From Pseudoalteromonas luteoviolacea B = ATCC 29581 (GTDB taxonomy: Bacteria > Pseudomonadota > Gammaproteobacteria > Enterobacterales > Alteromonadaceae): a stretch of 64,000 bases of DNA. How positions within the stretch are numbered: the stretch's first letter is position 1; every line of letters starts with the position of its first letter. The stretch lies in contig CAPN01000051.1 in assembly GCA_000333235.1 (NCBI GenBank), positions 372,001-436,000 on the forward strand. The letters run 5' to 3'. The notes under the pieces are model-generated. The model had not been told where the DNA came from. It was given only the letters and a program-made list of their open reading frames with translations, and made no database searches. Below, piece by piece: positions 40,204 to 51,527 of the stretch. The position numbers and the translations under genes were made by a program.

Positions 40204-42885
40204 ATGTCTGATCTCGCCAATGAAATCCTGCCAGTCAATATTGAAGACGAACTGAAGAATTCGTACCTAGATTATGCAATGAGCGTAATTGTTGGTCGTG
40301 CACTTCCTGATGTTCGCGATGGTTTAAAGCCGGTTCATCGTCGTGTTTTATTCGCGATGCATGAGTTAAAAAATGATTGGAACAAACCGTATAAAAAGTC
40401 CGCTCGTGTCGTTGGTGACGTGATCGGTAAGTATCACCCTCATGGTGATAGTGCTGTATACGATACTATTGTACGTATGGCTCAGCCGTTTTCACTTCGT
40501 TATATGCTAGTAGATGGCCAAGGTAACTTCGGCTCTGTTGATGGCGATTCCGCGGCTGCAATGCGTTATACCGAAGTCCGTATGGCCAAGCTTTCGCACG
40601 AGTTACTCGCTGATTTAGAGAAAGAAACCGTAGATTATGTACCAAACTACGACGGTACAGAACAGATTCCTGACGTATTACCAACAAAAGTACCTAATTT
40701 ATTAGTAAATGGTTCATCAGGTATTGCCGTTGGTATGGCGACAAATATTCCGCCACACAACTTAACGGAAGTGATCAATGGTTGTTTGGCGTTAATTCAA
40801 AATCCAGACTTAACCATCGACGAACTCATCGAGTACATTCCAGGTCCTGATTTTCCAACCGCTGCGATTATAAACGGCAAGAAAGGCATTGTTGATGCTT
40901 ATCATACTGGACGCGGAAAGGTGTATATTCGTGCTCGCGCTGAAATTGAAGTGGACGAGAAAACAGGTCGTGAAACGATCATCGTTCACGAAATTCCCTA
41001 TCAAGTTAACAAAGCTCGTTTAATCGAAAAAATTGCAGAGCTTGTTAAAGATAAAAAGATCGAAGGGATCAGTGCGCTACGTGATGAATCTGATAAAGAC
41101 GGTATGCGTATCGTTATTGAAGTTAAACGCGGTGAAGTCGGCGAAGTTTTACTTAATAACCTATATGCGCAAACACAAATGCAAACTGTGTTTGGTATTA
41201 ACATGGTTGCGCTTGATAATAATCAGCCAAAGTGTTTCAACTTAAAAGAAATGCTTGAAGCGTTTATTGTTCACCGTCGTGAAGTTGTCACTCGTCGTAC
41301 GGTTTATGATTTACGTAAAGCACGCGATCGTGCGCACACGTTAGAAGGTCTTGCTATTGCACTTGCAAACATCGACCCAATTATTGAGTTGATCCGTAAG
41401 TCTCCTAGTCCAAGTGAAGCGAAACTTGCGTTGGTGGCTCGTCCTTGGGAACTTGGTACGGTAGGCCCGATGCTGGAAAAAGCAGGAGAAGAAAACGCAG
41501 CTCGTCCTGATTGGTTAGCACCTGAGCTTGGAATTCGTGATGGGGTTTATTATCTTTCTGAGCAACAAGCCCAAGCAATTCTCGATCTGCGTTTACACAA
41601 ACTAACGGGTCTCGAGCATGAAAAGATCCTAGCAGAATATCAAGAACTACTCGATTTAATCGCTGAATTACTTTACATCCTAAGCTCACCAGAACGATTA
41701 ATGGAAGTGATCCGTGATGAGTTGGTCGAAATTAAAACAACCTATGGTGATGGTCGCCGTACGGAGATAAGTGCCGCAGCACATGACATTAGTCTTGAAG
41801 ATCTGATCAACGAAGAAGATGTCGTAGTAACCTTGTCTCATGAAGGTTACGTTAAATATCAACCGTTGTCTGACTATGAATCACAGCGCCGTGGTGGCAA
41901 AGGTAAAGCGGCTACGCGCATGAAAGACGAAGATTTCATCGAGCGATTGTTAGTTGCGAATACCCACGATACGATTTTGTGTTTCTCAACTGCTGGTCGT
42001 TTGTATTGGTTGAAAGTGTACCAATTGCCTCTTGCTTCTCGTACTGCGCGCGGCAAACCAATTGTTAACTTGTTACCACTTGAAGCCGATGAACGTATTA
42101 CCGCGATTTTACCAGTGCGTGAGTACCAAGAAGATAAATACGTCATTATGGCTACGGCGGATGGTACCGTGAAGAAAACGTCATTGATTGAGTACTCTCG
42201 TCAACGCTCGAGCGGCATCATTGCGATTAACTTAAAAGAGGGCGATAGCTTAATTGGCGTCGATATTACAGACGGCAGTTCAGAGATCATGTTGTTCTCG
42301 GACGCAGGTAAAGTTGTACGTTTCAAAGAAGGTGAAGAAATTCCAGCAACGGATGAAGAAGGCAATCCAATCTTCGATGAGAATGGTAACCCGGAAATCA
42401 TTTTCAAAGGCGTCAGACCAATGGGGCGCACAGCGACAGGCGTTCGTGGAATTAAACTGGCAGATGATCAGAAAGTGGTGTCGTTGATTGTACCGAAGAA
42501 TGATGGTGCAGTGTTAACCGTAACCGAAAATGGGTATGGTAAACGTACACCGTTAGAAGAATATCCAGTTAAAGGCCGTGCAACTCAAGGTGTTGTCTCG
42601 ATCAAAGTCTCTGAACGCAATGGTAAAGTGGTTGGTGCGGTACAAGTACAAGACAACGACGAAATCATGCTTATCTCAAATCGAGGTACTTTGGTTAGAA
42701 CACGTGTTAACGAGGTATCGGTAGTAGGTCGAAATACTCAAGGGGTAATTTTGATCCGAACTATTGACGGCGAGCAAGTAGTTGGTTTACAACGTATCGA
42801 CGAAATAGAGGTTGATGACATTGAACTGATGGAAGGCGAAAATGATGCGCCAGAGTCAGTAAATGAAGAGCAAGCACCAGAATAG
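40204..42885 (+). CDS. gyrA: DNA gyrase subunit A
   Basis: The breakage-reunion subunit of gyrase, 893 residues. The catalytic Tyr122 is in AAMRYTEVR. The quinolone-determining positions carry the susceptible residues Ser83 and Asp87 ([13 protein letters not shown]). The GyrA-box QRRGGKG, needed for DNA wrapping, opens the C-terminal beta-pinwheel (about 530-850). The tail is very acidic. The upstream region holds a TACGAT-type -10. A terminator follows the stop. Confidence 0.99.
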   Translation: MSDLANEILPVNIEDELKNSYLDYAMSVIVGRALPDVRDGLKPVHRRVLFAMHELKNDWNKPYKKSARVVGDVIGKYHPHGDSAVYDTIVRMAQPFSLRYMLVDGQGNFGSVDGDSAAAMRYTEVRMAKLSHELLADLEKETVDYVPNYDGTEQIPDVLPTKVPNLLVNGSSGIAVGMATNIPPHNLTEVINGCLALIQNPDLTIDELIEYIPGPDFPTAAIINGKKGIVDAYHTGRGKVYIRARAEIEVDEKTGRETIIVHEIPYQVNKARLIEKIAELVKDKKIEGISALRDESDKDGMRIVIEVKRGEVGEVLLNNLYAQTQMQTVFGINMVALDNNQPKCFNLKEMLEAFIVHRREVVTRRTVYDLRKARDRAHTLEGLAIALANIDPIIELIRKSPSPSEAKLALVARPWELGTVGPMLEKAGEENAARPDWLAPELGIRDGVYYLSEQQAQAILDLRLHKLTGLEHEKILAEYQELLDLIAELLYILSSPERLMEVIRDELVEIKTTYGDGRRTEISAAAHDISLEDLINEEDVVVTLSHEGYVKYQPLSDYESQRRGGKGKAATRMKDEDFIERLLVANTHDTILCFSTAGRLYWLKVYQLPLASRTARGKPIVNLLPLEADERITAILPVREYQEDKYVIMATADGTVKKTSLIEYSRQRSSGIIAINLKEGDSLIGVDITDGSSEIMLFSDAGKVVRFKEGEEIPATDEEGNPIFDENGNPEIIFKGVRPMGRTATGVRGIKLADDQKVVSLIVPKNDGAVLTVTENGYGKRTPLEEYPVKGRATQGVVSIKVSERNGKVVGAVQVQDNDEIMLISNRGTLVRTRVNEVSVVGRNTQGVILIRTIDGEQVVGLQRIDEIEVDDIELMEGENDAPESVNEEQAPE

Positions 42886-42898
42886 GTGTAGTGCAAAT

Positions 42899-42922
42899 AA
42901 AAGCGGCTTCGGCCGCTTTTTT
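42899..42922 (+). terminator. Rho-independent terminator of gyrA
   Basis: An AAAGCGGC-TTCG-GCCGCTTTTTT hairpin lies just after the stop. Confidence 0.93.
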
Positions 42923-43003
42923 ATTTTTACATTTTTACTTTCGCACGTTACCGCAATAAAAAAGTGACGCGCACTATATGTCATAATTGGAATGAGGAAA
43001 AAA

Positions 43004-44086
43004 ATGACTGTTTTTAATTTTTGCGCTGGTCCAGCAATGTTGCCACCAGAAGTAATGAAAAAAGCACAGCAAGAGTTTCTAGATTGGCAAGGTCTTGGCG
43101 TTTCAGTCATGGAAGTTAGTCACCGCTCAAAGCCGTTTCTTGCAATGGTAAAAGAGTGTGAAGCCAGTTTACGTCGTCTGATGAATATATCTAATGACTA
43201 CGAAGTGTTGTTTATGCATGGTGGGGGTCGTGGACAATTTGCTGCAGTACCGCTCAACCTATTCGTTTCAGGTAAGCCGGGTGTATATGTCGAGAATGGT
43301 ATTTGGTCGCAAGGTGCAACCGTTGAAGGAAAAAAATACCTAGACACTCATGCAATTGATATTCGCTGTGATAACAATGGCCAATTTGATATTGTCCCTG
43401 TGTCGCAATGGAAACTGCCAAACGATGCAGCGTTTGTGCACTATTGTCCAAATGAAACCATTGATGGTATTGAAATTTTTGATGTACCGAAGCATGCAAC
43501 CGCACCGATTGTCGCAGATATGTCTTCAAACATTTTATCTCGCGAAATAAATGTAAATGATTTTGATGTGATCTATGCAGGTGCACAAAAAAATATCGGT
43601 CCATCCGGTTTGTGTATTGTCATTATTAAAAAGGCGTTACTCGAGCGTGAGGGGCTTGTTAAACCTTCTATTCTGGATTACGCGCTTGAAGCGAAGCAAG
43701 GCAGCATGTACAACACGCCTCCGACATTTGCATGGTATCTCGCGGCTGAAGTATTTAAATATTTAGAGTCTATCGGTGGCGTAAAAGAAATGGAATCGCG
43801 TAACAAAGCAAAAGCTCAAGTGCTTTATGATTACATCGATAAGTCGGATTTTTACAATAACAAAGTGGCTGCACACTGTCGTTCATTAATGAATGTACCA
43901 TTTTGGTTAAAAGATGATTCGCTAAATGAAGCATTCTTATCGCAAGCTGAGAAAGCCGGGCTAGTGGCACTCGAAGGACACCGAATTGTCGGCGGCATGC
44001 GTGCGAGTATATACAACGCGATGCCACTTGAAGGTGTTCACGCTTTAGTTAAATTTATGGATACATTCGCCAAGGAGAACGCTTAA
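43004..44086 (+). CDS. serC: Phosphoserine aminotransferase
   Basis: This PLP enzyme makes phosphoserine, and 4-phosphohydroxythreonine for PLP synthesis. The 360 residues start [15 protein letters not shown], and the PLP lysine is in [12 protein letters not shown]. The frame opens at 42992, but GAGGAAAA there serves as ribosome-binding site for the ATG at 43004, which also matches family N-termini. It overlaps aroA by one base (TAATG), the classical serC-aroA operon. Confidence 0.97.
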   Translation: MTVFNFCAGPAMLPPEVMKKAQQEFLDWQGLGVSVMEVSHRSKPFLAMVKECEASLRRLMNISNDYEVLFMHGGGRGQFAAVPLNLFVSGKPGVYVENGIWSQGATVEGKKYLDTHAIDIRCDNNGQFDIVPVSQWKLPNDAAFVHYCPNETIDGIEIFDVPKHATAPIVADMSSNILSREINVNDFDVIYAGAQKNIGPSGLCIVIIKKALLEREGLVKPSILDYALEAKQGSMYNTPPTFAWYLAAEVFKYLESIGGVKEMESRNKAKAQVLYDYIDKSDFYNNKVAAHCRSLMNVPFWLKDDSLNEAFLSQAEKAGLVALEGHRIVGGMRASIYNAMPLEGVHALVKFMDTFAKENA

Positions 44087-45366
44087 TGGAACAATTGCGT
44101 TTAAAGCCAATATCGAAAGTAAATGGTTCGGTAACCTTGCCCGGTTCTAAAAGCCTTTCTAACCGGATTTTACTGCTGGCCGCTTTGTGCGAAGGAAAAA
44201 CCAAAGTAACGAATTTACTCGACAGTGATGATATTCGTCATATGCTTGGAGCATTGAAAGAAATGGGCGTTGACGTTTCACTCAATGAAGCGAAAACCGA
44301 AGCTTTAGTGTCTGGCAATGGCGGTAAATTTCTTAGTCCGAAATCAGAGTTGTTTTTAGGAAATGCCGGAACCGCGTATCGACCACTTACCGCGGTGCTT
44401 GCAACGACGCCAGGCGAATTTAAACTAGTTGGTGAGCCTCGAATGGAAGAGCGCCCAATTGGTCATTTAGTCGATGCACTGCAGGCGCTAGGAGGCAATG
44501 TTAATTATCTAAAACAACCAGAATATCCGCCTTTACACATCCACGGAAAGCGGTTGTCAGGTGGTGTTGTTGAAATTGATGGTTCAATTTCAAGTCAGTT
44601 TTTAACTGCTTTACTCATGGCAGCACCATTATTTTCTGGCGACAGCGAGATTAGAATAAAAGGCGAGCTCGTATCAAAACCCTACATTGATATTACGCTC
44701 GGTGTGATGCACCAATTTGGCGTGACGGTGACCAACGAAGCGTATACGATATTCAGAGTTAAAGGCAATCAACAGTATAAATCACCCGGTGAAATACTTG
44801 TCGAAGGTGATGCATCGTCAGCGTCTTATTTCGTTGCAGCAGCTGCGATTGCGGGTGGTGAAATTGAGATCCGAGGTGTCGGTCAAAAATCAGTTCAAGG
44901 TGATATTGGTTTTGCTCGTGTGATGGAGCAAGTTGGCGCACAAATCGAGTGGTATGATGATCGATTAGTGGTTAAAAAAGGTCAGCTTAAGGGCGTAGAT
45001 ATTGACGCGAACGCGATTCCCGATGCAGCGATGACGCTTGCGACAGTGGCGCTCTTTGCGGACGGGCCAACTGCTATTCGTAATATCTATAATTGGCGAG
45101 TGAAAGAAACTGACCGACTTTTTGCCATGGCCACGGAACTACGCAAAGTGGGTGCTAAAGTGGTTGAAGGGCACGATTTTATCGAAATTGAGCCGCCTAG
45201 CAGCTTCAATCTGACTGACATTGACACTTACAATGACCATCGTATTGCAATGTGCTTTTCCATGATCGCAGTCGGTGGAAAAGAGGTGATCATCAATGAT
45301 CCTAAGTGTACAGCGAAAACGTTTCCAACTTATTTTGATGTATTGGCTAGCATAAGCGAATATTAA
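44086..45366 (+). CDS. aroA: 3-phosphoshikimate 1-carboxyvinyltransferase (EPSP synthase)
   Basis: The sixth step of the shikimate pathway; target of glyphosate. The 426 residues show the signature [22 protein letters not shown] and the [11 protein letters not shown] loop of glyphosate-sensitive class I enzymes, [20 protein letters not shown] and the C-terminal DHRIAMCF. It is coupled to serC; a weak hairpin (AAGTGCAG/CTGCACTT, 45376-45398) follows. Confidence 0.98.
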   Translation: MEQLRLKPISKVNGSVTLPGSKSLSNRILLLAALCEGKTKVTNLLDSDDIRHMLGALKEMGVDVSLNEAKTEALVSGNGGKFLSPKSELFLGNAGTAYRPLTAVLATTPGEFKLVGEPRMEERPIGHLVDALQALGGNVNYLKQPEYPPLHIHGKRLSGGVVEIDGSISSQFLTALLMAAPLFSGDSEIRIKGELVSKPYIDITLGVMHQFGVTVTNEAYTIFRVKGNQQYKSPGEILVEGDASSASYFVAAAAIAGGEIEIRGVGQKSVQGDIGFARVMEQVGAQIEWYDDRLVVKKGQLKGVDIDANAIPDAAMTLATVALFADGPTAIRNIYNWRVKETDRLFAMATELRKVGAKVVEGHDFIEIEPPSSFNLTDIDTYNDHRIAMCFSMIAVGGKEVIINDPKCTAKTFPTYFDVLASISEY

Positions 45367-45654
45367 AAGTACCCCAAGTGCAGTGTGATGCTGCACTTTG
45401 CATTTGTGCTTTTTGCTTCTTCTAATTTTTCATCTCTTTTAACGCTAACTTTTTTATAAATTAACATTTTTAAATCCTGCTACATAAAATATACACGTTG
45501 CGCAACGCCAGTATAACTAAGGCTTGTACCGAAACTGTTTTCAAAAAAGCGTGGCTGACTTACAAAAAGTTACCTTCTCAAAGCAGCTTTTAGTCTTAAA
45601 GTCGCGTATAATCCGCACCCATAAAAATTAGGTGAGCATTTTTTGGAGGTTTGA
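45367..45654. other. aroA-cmk intergenic region
   Basis: This 288-bp gap holds the hairpin at 45376-45398 and a long AT-rich stretch likely to contain the cmk promoter. No open frame or known motif was found. Confidence 0.4.
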
Positions 45655-46368
45655 ATGCAGGCAGCTATGCCCGTGATCACCGTAGATGGCCCAAGTGGTT
45701 CTGGCAAAGGAACTGTATGTCGCTTGTTAGCTGAACGTTTAAACTGGGATGTCTTAGACAGTGGTGCGATATATCGCGTGTTGGCTTTAGCCGCACTTCA
45801 TCATAATATCGCATTCGATAACGAAGCTGATCTGGTTCCGCTCGCTGCGAACTTAGACGTGCAATTTGTTATCGATTCAGCAACCAAAAAAACGAAAATT
45901 ATTCTCGAAGGCGAAGACGTAAGCAATACGATACGTAACGAAGAAGTTGGTGCCGCAGCGTCTAAAGTCGCTTCTTTGCCACGTGTACGAGAAGCACTCC
46001 TGCGTCGTCAACGCGCGTTTCGCTCAGAAGTGGGTTTAATCGCGGATGGTCGTGATATGGGAACGGTTGTGTTCCCAGAGGCAGAGATAAAAATTTATCT
46101 CACAGCCACGGCTGAAGAAAGAGCGAATAGACGCTTTAACGAGTTGAAGGATAAAGGCTTAGATGTTACACTTAGTGGTCTGCTTGAAGATATCAAAGCT
46201 CGTGATGATCGCGATATGAATCGAAAAGTTGCTCCATTGGTGCCTGCTGAAGACGCAATTACGATTGATACAACCGAGCTAAACGCAGATCAAGTGTTCG
46301 ATAGAGTGCTTTCAATACTCTCGGACGCGGTAATGTCAGGCAAGCTTCCTAAGGGAAGTTTCAAATAG
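45655..46368 (+). CDS. cmk: Cytidylate kinase
   Basis: This enzyme phosphorylates CMP and dCMP. The 237 residues have the P-loop GPSGSGKGT, the [17 protein letters not shown] specificity segment, [20 protein letters not shown] and the [13 protein letters not shown] lid region. A strong GGAGG ribosome-binding site is present. The cmk-rpsA order is conserved from E. coli. Confidence 0.98.
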   Translation: MQAAMPVITVDGPSGSGKGTVCRLLAERLNWDVLDSGAIYRVLALAALHHNIAFDNEADLVPLAANLDVQFVIDSATKKTKIILEGEDVSNTIRNEEVGAAASKVASLPRVREALLRRQRAFRSEVGLIADGRDMGTVVFPEAEIKIYLTATAEERANRRFNELKDKGLDVTLSGLLEDIKARDDRDMNRKVAPLVPAEDAITIDTTELNADQVFDRVLSILSDAVMSGKLPKGSFK

Positions 46369-46465
46369 AATTTTTTGTGTGTTAGCAGGATGCTGACGCT
46401 TTATTCATAACCCCATGCAGCATGGTTGCTAATTGGTAATTTAACTTTATAGAGACGTATTTAGT

Positions 46466-48133
46466 ATGTCAGAAAATTTTGCGCAGTTATTTGAAGAGAG
46501 CCTAAAGGGTTTTGATGCAGAACAAGGCTCAATCGTTAAAGGCATCGTAATTTCAATCGAGAACAACGTTGTTCTTGTTGATGCAGGCCTTAAGTCTGAA
46601 AGTGCAATCCCTGTTGAGCAATTCAAAAATGCTGCTGGTGAGATTGAAGTTGCTGTTGGCGATGAAGTTGATGTTGCTCTAGACGCAATCGAAGACGGTT
46701 TCGGTGAGACAATTCTTTCACGTGAAAAAGCGAAGCGCCATGAAGCGTGGATCCGTCTTGAGAAAGCATGTGAAGAGCAAGAAACAGTTATCGGTGTTAT
46801 CAACGGTAAAGTTAAAGGTGGTTTCACGGTTGAAGTTGATACAATTCGTGCATTCCTACCTGGTTCACTTGTTGACGTTCGTCCAGTACGTGACACAGCT
46901 CACCTTGAAGGTAAAGAGCTTGAGTTCAAAGTTATCAAGCTTGACCAAAAGCGCAACAACGTAGTTGTTTCTCGTCGTGCTGTTATTGAATCTGAAAATT
47001 CTCAAGAGCGTGATGAACTTCTTCAAAACCTTGTTGAAGGTCAAGAAGTTAAAGGTATCGTTAAGAACCTTACTGACTACGGTGCGTTCGTAGATTTAGG
47101 CGGTGTTGACGGTCTACTTCACATCACTGACATGGCTTGGAAACGCGTTAAGCACCCAAGCGAAATCGTAAACGTTGGTGATGAGATCCTAGTTAAAGTT
47201 CTTAAATTCGACAAAGACAAAACTCGTGTTTCTCTAGGTCTTAAGCAACTTGGCGAAGATCCATGGGCAGCTATCGCTGGCCGTTACCCAGAAGGTGCTA
47301 AGCTTTCTGGTCGTGTAACTAACCTTACTGACTACGGCTGTTTCGTTGAAATCGAAGAAGGCGTTGAAGGTCTAGTACACGTTTCTGAAATGGATTGGAC
47401 TAACAAGAACATTCACCCATCTAAAGTAGTTTCACTAGGTGATTCTGTAGAAGTAATGGTTCTTGAAATTGACGAAGAACGTCGTCGTATTTCTCTTGGT
47501 CTTAAACAATGTAAGCCTAACCCATGGCAAGAATTTGCTCGCCAATTCAACAAAGGCGACCAAGTTACTGGTAAGATCAAGTCAATCACTGACTTCGGTA
47601 TCTTTATCGGTCTAGAAGGCGGCATCGACGGTCTAGTTCACCTATCTGACATCTCTTGGAACACGCCAGGTGAAGAAGCAGTACGTGAATACAAGAAAGG
47701 CGACGAAATCACAGCTATCGTTCTACAAGTAGATCCAGAGCGTGAGCGTATCTCTCTTGGCGTTAAGCAAATTGAAGCAGATCCTTTCAATAACTACCTG
47801 GACGCAAACAAAAAAGGTGCTATTGTTAAAGGTAAAGTGACTGACGTTGACGCGAAAGGCGCAACGGTTGAGCTTGGCGAAGGTGTTGAAGGTTACATCC
47901 GTGTAGCTGACATCGCTCAAGAGCGCGTAGAAGATGCAACAACAGTTGTTTCTGCTGGCGACGAAATTGAAGCTAAATTCATGGGTGTTGATCGTAAGAA
48001 CCGTGCAATCAGCCTATCTGTGAAAGCGATGTTCGAAGCTGAAGAGAAAGAAGTTCTTGAGAAGCTTAAGAAAGAAGAGCCAGAGTTCGAAAACGCAATG
48101 GCAGCAGCTTTCAAAAACGCTCAAAAAGACTAA
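46466..48133 (+). CDS. rpsA: 30S ribosomal protein S1
   Basis: This large mRNA-binding ribosomal protein initiates translation on structured or weak-RBS messages. The 555 residues hold six S1 OB-fold repeats; repeats 3-6 share the [16 protein letters not shown] and GLVHVSE/GLVHLSD patterns. Codon use is strongly biased (GTT, CTT, GAA, GGT), as in highly expressed genes. It has a roughly 97-bp leader, which in E. coli is structured and used for autoregulation. A strong terminator follows before ihfB. Confidence 0.99.
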   Translation: MSENFAQLFEESLKGFDAEQGSIVKGIVISIENNVVLVDAGLKSESAIPVEQFKNAAGEIEVAVGDEVDVALDAIEDGFGETILSREKAKRHEAWIRLEKACEEQETVIGVINGKVKGGFTVEVDTIRAFLPGSLVDVRPVRDTAHLEGKELEFKVIKLDQKRNNVVVSRRAVIESENSQERDELLQNLVEGQEVKGIVKNLTDYGAFVDLGGVDGLLHITDMAWKRVKHPSEIVNVGDEILVKVLKFDKDKTRVSLGLKQLGEDPWAAIAGRYPEGAKLSGRVTNLTDYGCFVEIEEGVEGLVHVSEMDWTNKNIHPSKVVSLGDSVEVMVLEIDEERRRISLGLKQCKPNPWQEFARQFNKGDQVTGKIKSITDFGIFIGLEGGIDGLVHLSDISWNTPGEEAVREYKKGDEITAIVLQVDPERERISLGVKQIEADPFNNYLDANKKGAIVKGKVTDVDAKGATVELGEGVEGYIRVADIAQERVEDATTVVSAGDEIEAKFMGVDRKNRAISLSVKAMFEAEEKEVLEKLKKEEPEFENAMAAAFKNAQKD

Positions 48134-48150
48134 TTTTTCAAGTCTAAACA

Positions 48151-48177
48151 GAAGGGCACTTTAGCCCTTCTTTTTTT
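48151..48177 (+). terminator. Rho-independent terminator of rpsA
   Basis: A GAAGGGC/GCCCTTC stem with a six-nt loop is followed by seven T, 17 bp after the stop. It ends 20 bp before ihfB, so ihfB probably depends on partial read-through or its own promoter inside rpsA. Confidence 0.92.
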
Positions 48178-48196
48178 GTGTTTAAGGAATTTGTAT

Positions 48197-48484
48197 ATGA
48201 CAAAGTCAGAATTGATAGAACAATTGGCACAACAACATGCTCACGTCCCTATGAAGGATGTTGAAAATGCAGTAAAAGAAATTCTTGAGTTGATGGCCGG
48301 GTCATTGTCTGAATCAGAACGCATTGAAATTCGTGGCTTTGGTAGTTTTTCTCTACACTATCGAGCACCAAGAACGGGTCGCAACCCAAAAACAGGCGAT
48401 ACGGTCGAATTAGATGGTAAACACGTACCACATTTCAAGCCAGGAAAAGAGTTACGCGATCGCGTAAATGAAAGTATTGCTTAA
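48197..48484 (+). CDS. ihfB: Integration host factor subunit beta
   Basis: This DNA-bending protein pairs with IhfA. The 95 residues are [13 protein letters not shown]..., with the hallmark [13 protein letters not shown] arm that inserts into the minor groove. The ATG at 48197 is chosen over the frame opening at 48176, which would start in the terminator; AAGGAAT precedes it. It is in the conserved rpsA-ihfB-lapA-lapB-pyrF run. Confidence 0.97.
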   Translation: MTKSELIEQLAQQHAHVPMKDVENAVKEILELMAGSLSESERIEIRGFGSFSLHYRAPRTGRNPKTGDTVELDGKHVPHFKPGKELRDRVNESIA

Positions 48485-48494
48485 GAGGTAGCCC

Positions 48495-48755
48495 TTGATA
48501 AGGATTTTAATTAAGGGAGTGGCGTTAAGTTTAATCGTGTTGGCGTTTTTGCTGAGTACGCAAAATCCTCATGACATCAAGTTAAACTTTATTGTAGCGA
48601 GCAGTACACTTCCTTTAGCTACAGTAATGAGTATTTGTTTTATACTCGGCATTGCCATCGGTATGGCGGTGAGCGGTATTTTTATGACAAAACTCAAATA
48701 CAATCATTATCGCCAAAAAAAACAACTCACTTCCGTTAATGATGTAGAAAACTAA
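48495..48755 (+). CDS. lapA: Lipopolysaccharide assembly protein A domain protein
   Basis: A small inner-membrane protein, 86 residues, with two helices (about 5-20 and 43-64) flanking a short loop, then a basic cytoplasmic tail. This is the LapA/DUF1049 pattern. It starts with TTG at 48495 behind AAGAGG. Its stop is 1 bp from lapB. In E. coli LapA accompanies LapB but is less essential. Confidence 0.9.
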   Translation: MIRILIKGVALSLIVLAFLLSTQNPHDIKLNFIVASSTLPLATVMSICFILGIAIGMAVSGIFMTKLKYNHYRQKKQLTSVNDVEN

Positions 48756-48756
48756 T

Positions 48757-49893
48757 ATGCTCGAGTTGTTGTTTCTATTGCTTCCTGTTGCGGCTGCTTA
48801 CGGTTATGTAATGGGAAAAAATAGTGCTAAAAATCAAGCTCATGAGCAAAACCGGATTATTACCTCTGAATACAGCAAAGGCCTTAAATATTTACTCGAT
48901 CGTGAAGAAGATCAAGGCCTTGAACACCTCATTAAGCTTTTAGAGGTTTCTGCTGACACTGTAGAACATTATCTTACTCTCGCTTCGCTTTTCCGTAAGC
49001 GAGGCGAGCTAGACCGAGCAATAAAGATCCATGAATTATTGCTGAAACAGCCTTCGCTCGCAAACGAAGATTTAGCAACGAATCGCCTTGAATTGGCCCT
49101 CGACTATATTATGGCAGGAATGCTCGATAGTGCAGAAGAGCATCTTGTCGTTTTGATAAAATCTGGTCATAACGAAGCAGTGGATCCCATCCTCTCTTTG
49201 TATTCTCAACTTAGAGAATGGAACAAAGGGGTAAACATGTATGAAGCTCACCGTAACTTATTCACTAAACCACAGCAGTTAGCAACCATAGCCAATTATT
49301 ATTGCGAAGCAGGCCTTGAAGAAAAAGATGGTGAATTAATAGAACGTGCTTTTCGATTAAAACATCGAGCATTGCGTCCATTATTCGAGTTAGGCAAAGC
49401 AGCATTTGCTAAAAAAGACTACGTAAAATCCATTTATTATTGGCGCGAGCTCGCGACCTATCAACCGGTCACGGTTCCGTTGTTTATCAAGGATTTAGAA
49501 GCGTCATATCACGCATTAAATCTGGACGAACAATTTGATGAACTCATCGAAGAATTACTTTGTCAAGGCGGCGTACTAATCCGTATCAAGTACTGTGAGG
49601 TGCTTGTTAAAAACGGTGAAGTTGAAAAAGCAATTTTATTTTTAACCTCGAGTTTAAAACGCGAGCCTTCGATACGAGGCTTTAGTTTTCTGTTACAATT
49701 GCTCAGTAGAAAACAAGACGACATGAGTGATGTATTAGCGCAAGTCGATAAACTAGTGCGATCCTATATTGCGACTAAGCATGAGTATCAGTGTCGTCAT
49801 TGTGGTTTTCATAGCCACACACTTTATTGGTTGTGTCCTTCTTGTAAGCATTGGGAAACCACGCTCCCAGCTAAAGGACTCGACGGTTACTAA
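48757..49893 (+). CDS. lapB: Lipopolysaccharide assembly protein B
   Basis: LapB (YciM) is an inner-membrane-anchored TPR protein that, with FtsH, controls LpxC turnover and so LPS synthesis. The 378 residues begin with one helix (LLFLLLPVAAAYGYVMG), then about nine TPR motifs, then a rubredoxin-like metal-binding tail CRHCGFHSHTLYWLCPSC. Family length and domain order are complete. Confidence 0.97.
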   Translation: MLELLFLLLPVAAAYGYVMGKNSAKNQAHEQNRIITSEYSKGLKYLLDREEDQGLEHLIKLLEVSADTVEHYLTLASLFRKRGELDRAIKIHELLLKQPSLANEDLATNRLELALDYIMAGMLDSAEEHLVVLIKSGHNEAVDPILSLYSQLREWNKGVNMYEAHRNLFTKPQQLATIANYYCEAGLEEKDGELIERAFRLKHRALRPLFELGKAAFAKKDYVKSIYYWRELATYQPVTVPLFIKDLEASYHALNLDEQFDELIEELLCQGGVLIRIKYCEVLVKNGEVEKAILFLTSSLKREPSIRGFSFLLQLLSRKQDDMSDVLAQVDKLVRSYIATKHEYQCRHCGFHSHTLYWLCPSCKHWETTLPAKGLDGY

Positions 49894-49930
49894 ACCGTCC
49901 ATTATTTTTTCATTTGTTATTAGGTAAAGC

Positions 49931-50635
49931 ATGTCATCAGAACTGACTAAAAAAGTCGTGATTGCACTTGATTATGACAATCAAGAAACCGCGCTTAACT
50001 TTGTTAAACAGCTCTCACCAGATTCATGTCGTCTAAAAGTAGGTAAAGAGATGTTTACCTATTTTGGGCCTGAGTTTGTTAAACAACTTGTGGGTCTGGG
50101 GTTTGATGTATTTTTAGATTTAAAATTTCATGATATTCCCAATACGGTAGCAAAAGCAGTTACTGCCGCCGCAGAATTAGGTGTGTGGATGGTCAATGTG
50201 CATGCATCGGGTGGCCTTGAGATGATGCAAAAAGCCAAAGCAGCGCTAGAGCAATATGGCGAGAAAGCGCCTTTGCTTATCGCCGTTACGGTATTAACAA
50301 GCATGGATGAAGCTCAGTTGAAACGGTTGGGCGTTGAAAAGTCACCACAAGAGCAGGTACTCTACCTTGCTAAATTAACGAAAGAAGCAGGTTTAGATGG
50401 GGTGGTTTGTTCGGCTCAAGAGGCTGAAGCTTTAAAAGCTGAACTTGGGCAAGAGTTTAAGTTAGTGACACCAGGTATTCGCCCTGCAGGGAGTGATATG
50501 GGCGATCAAAAACGCATTATGACACCAAAGCGCGCAATCGAGGCGGGCAGTGACTATTTGGTAATTGGTCGTCCAATTACACAAGCGGACGATCCTGTCG
50601 CAACGCTTGCTGCAATTAACGCGTCACTCGTTTAG
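49931..50635 (+). CDS. pyrF: Orotidine 5'-phosphate decarboxylase
   Basis: The last step of UMP synthesis. The 234 residues form a TIM barrel with the catalytic [12 protein letters not shown] charge network and phosphate-binding [10 protein letters not shown]. It lies 37 bp after lapB, in the E. coli order, and ends at a terminator. Confidence 0.98.
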   Translation: MSSELTKKVVIALDYDNQETALNFVKQLSPDSCRLKVGKEMFTYFGPEFVKQLVGLGFDVFLDLKFHDIPNTVAKAVTAAAELGVWMVNVHASGGLEMMQKAKAALEQYGEKAPLLIAVTVLTSMDEAQLKRLGVEKSPQEQVLYLAKLTKEAGLDGVVCSAQEAEALKAELGQEFKLVTPGIRPAGSDMGDQKRIMTPKRAIEAGSDYLVIGRPITQADDPVATLAAINASLV

Positions 50636-50664
50636 ACTGGCGTGTAGAGCCCTAAAAGCCAATC

Positions 50665-50692
50665 AAAAAACGCCGCATCAGCGGCGTTTTTT
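50665..50692. terminator. Bidirectional terminator between pyrF and cvfB-like gene
   Basis: AAAAAACGCCGC and GCGGCGTTTTTT flank an ATCA loop. The hairpin has A and T runs on each side, so it serves both convergent genes. Confidence 0.92.
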
Positions 50693-50696
50693 ACGT

Positions 50697-51524
50697 TTAC
50701 TTTTTCAAGCTAATTGAAGTTGCTTGCAAATCAATCAAACCTTGTTTAAACAAGCCGCCAATGGCCTTTTTGAAATTTGCTTTGCTCGTTTGAAATTGTT
50801 TTTTAATTTGCTCGGGATCGCTTTTATCTCCAAGAGGTAAACGCCCGTCGTTCGCTCTTAACGCTTCTAATATTTTGGTCCCAAGATCATCGATACGAGC
50901 CATACCCGGTTTTTCTAGCGTAATATCAAGCTTGCCGTCTTCACGTACGTTTTTAATGTAGCCAGGCATTCTTTGCCCCACAAAAATACGTTGAAAGACA
51001 TCACTAAAAAATACCACGCCAAAGTGAGTTTCATTGACGATGACTTTGTAGCCGATGTCGGTTTTGCTTGCGACAATTAATGATACTTCTTGATTCTTCT
51101 CGAAATTTCCCGGTTCTTTGCTTACGAATTTAAGTAAATTGCTTGAAGCGCAAATGCGGTTTGAGGCTTTATCTAAATACACTTTGACTAGATAGCTGTG
51201 GCCATCGCGCATTTTTGGTTTTTGTTCGTTGTAAGGCGCAAGAATGTCTTTTGCGATACCATTATCGAGAAAGGCGCCGACTACGTTGATTTCTTTAACG
51301 CGCAATAGTGCAAAATCACCGACTTGAGCAATCGGTTTTTTCGTTGTGGCAGTTGGGTGTCCTGCGCTATCTAAATAGACAAACACCGAGACTGGATCGC
51401 CTGCCTCAGAACCTTTTGGCACTTCATGTTTTGGTAAAAACACATCACCAAGCTGACCGCCATTTAAATATGCGCCCTCTGCGTTGATTTCTTCAATCAT
51501 TAGTAATTCGATTTTTCCTAACAT
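50697..51524 (-). CDS. S1-like RNA-binding protein, CvfB/YitL family
   Basis: A 275-residue protein with tandem S1-like OB folds (GKIELLMIEEINAEGAYLNGG, LRVKEINVVGAFLDNG, VNETHFGVVFFSDVF) and a C-terminal winged-helix-like region (KKQFQTSKANFKKAIGGLFKQG). This is the CvfB family, which binds RNA and influences virulence gene expression in Staphylococcus. The role in Proteobacteria is not settled. Its start is 3 bp from the stop of the upstream helicase gene, so an RNA-metabolism operon is likely. Confidence 0.88.
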   Translation of the reverse strand: MLGKIELLMIEEINAEGAYLNGGQLGDVFLPKHEVPKGSEAGDPVSVFVYLDSAGHPTATTKKPIAQVGDFALLRVKEINVVGAFLDNGIAKDILAPYNEQKPKMRDGHSYLVKVYLDKASNRICASSNLLKFVSKEPGNFEKNQEVSLIVASKTDIGYKVIVNETHFGVVFFSDVFQRIFVGQRMPGYIKNVREDGKLDITLEKPGMARIDDLGTKILEALRANDGRLPLGDKSDPEQIKKQFQTSKANFKKAIGGLFKQGLIDLQATSISLKK

Positions 51525-51527
51525 CGT

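Noticed and set aside
46369..46465. Novel rpsA leader riboswitch
   Set aside because: A short structured leader is expected for S1 autoregulation; I see no reason to propose a new ligand-binding element.
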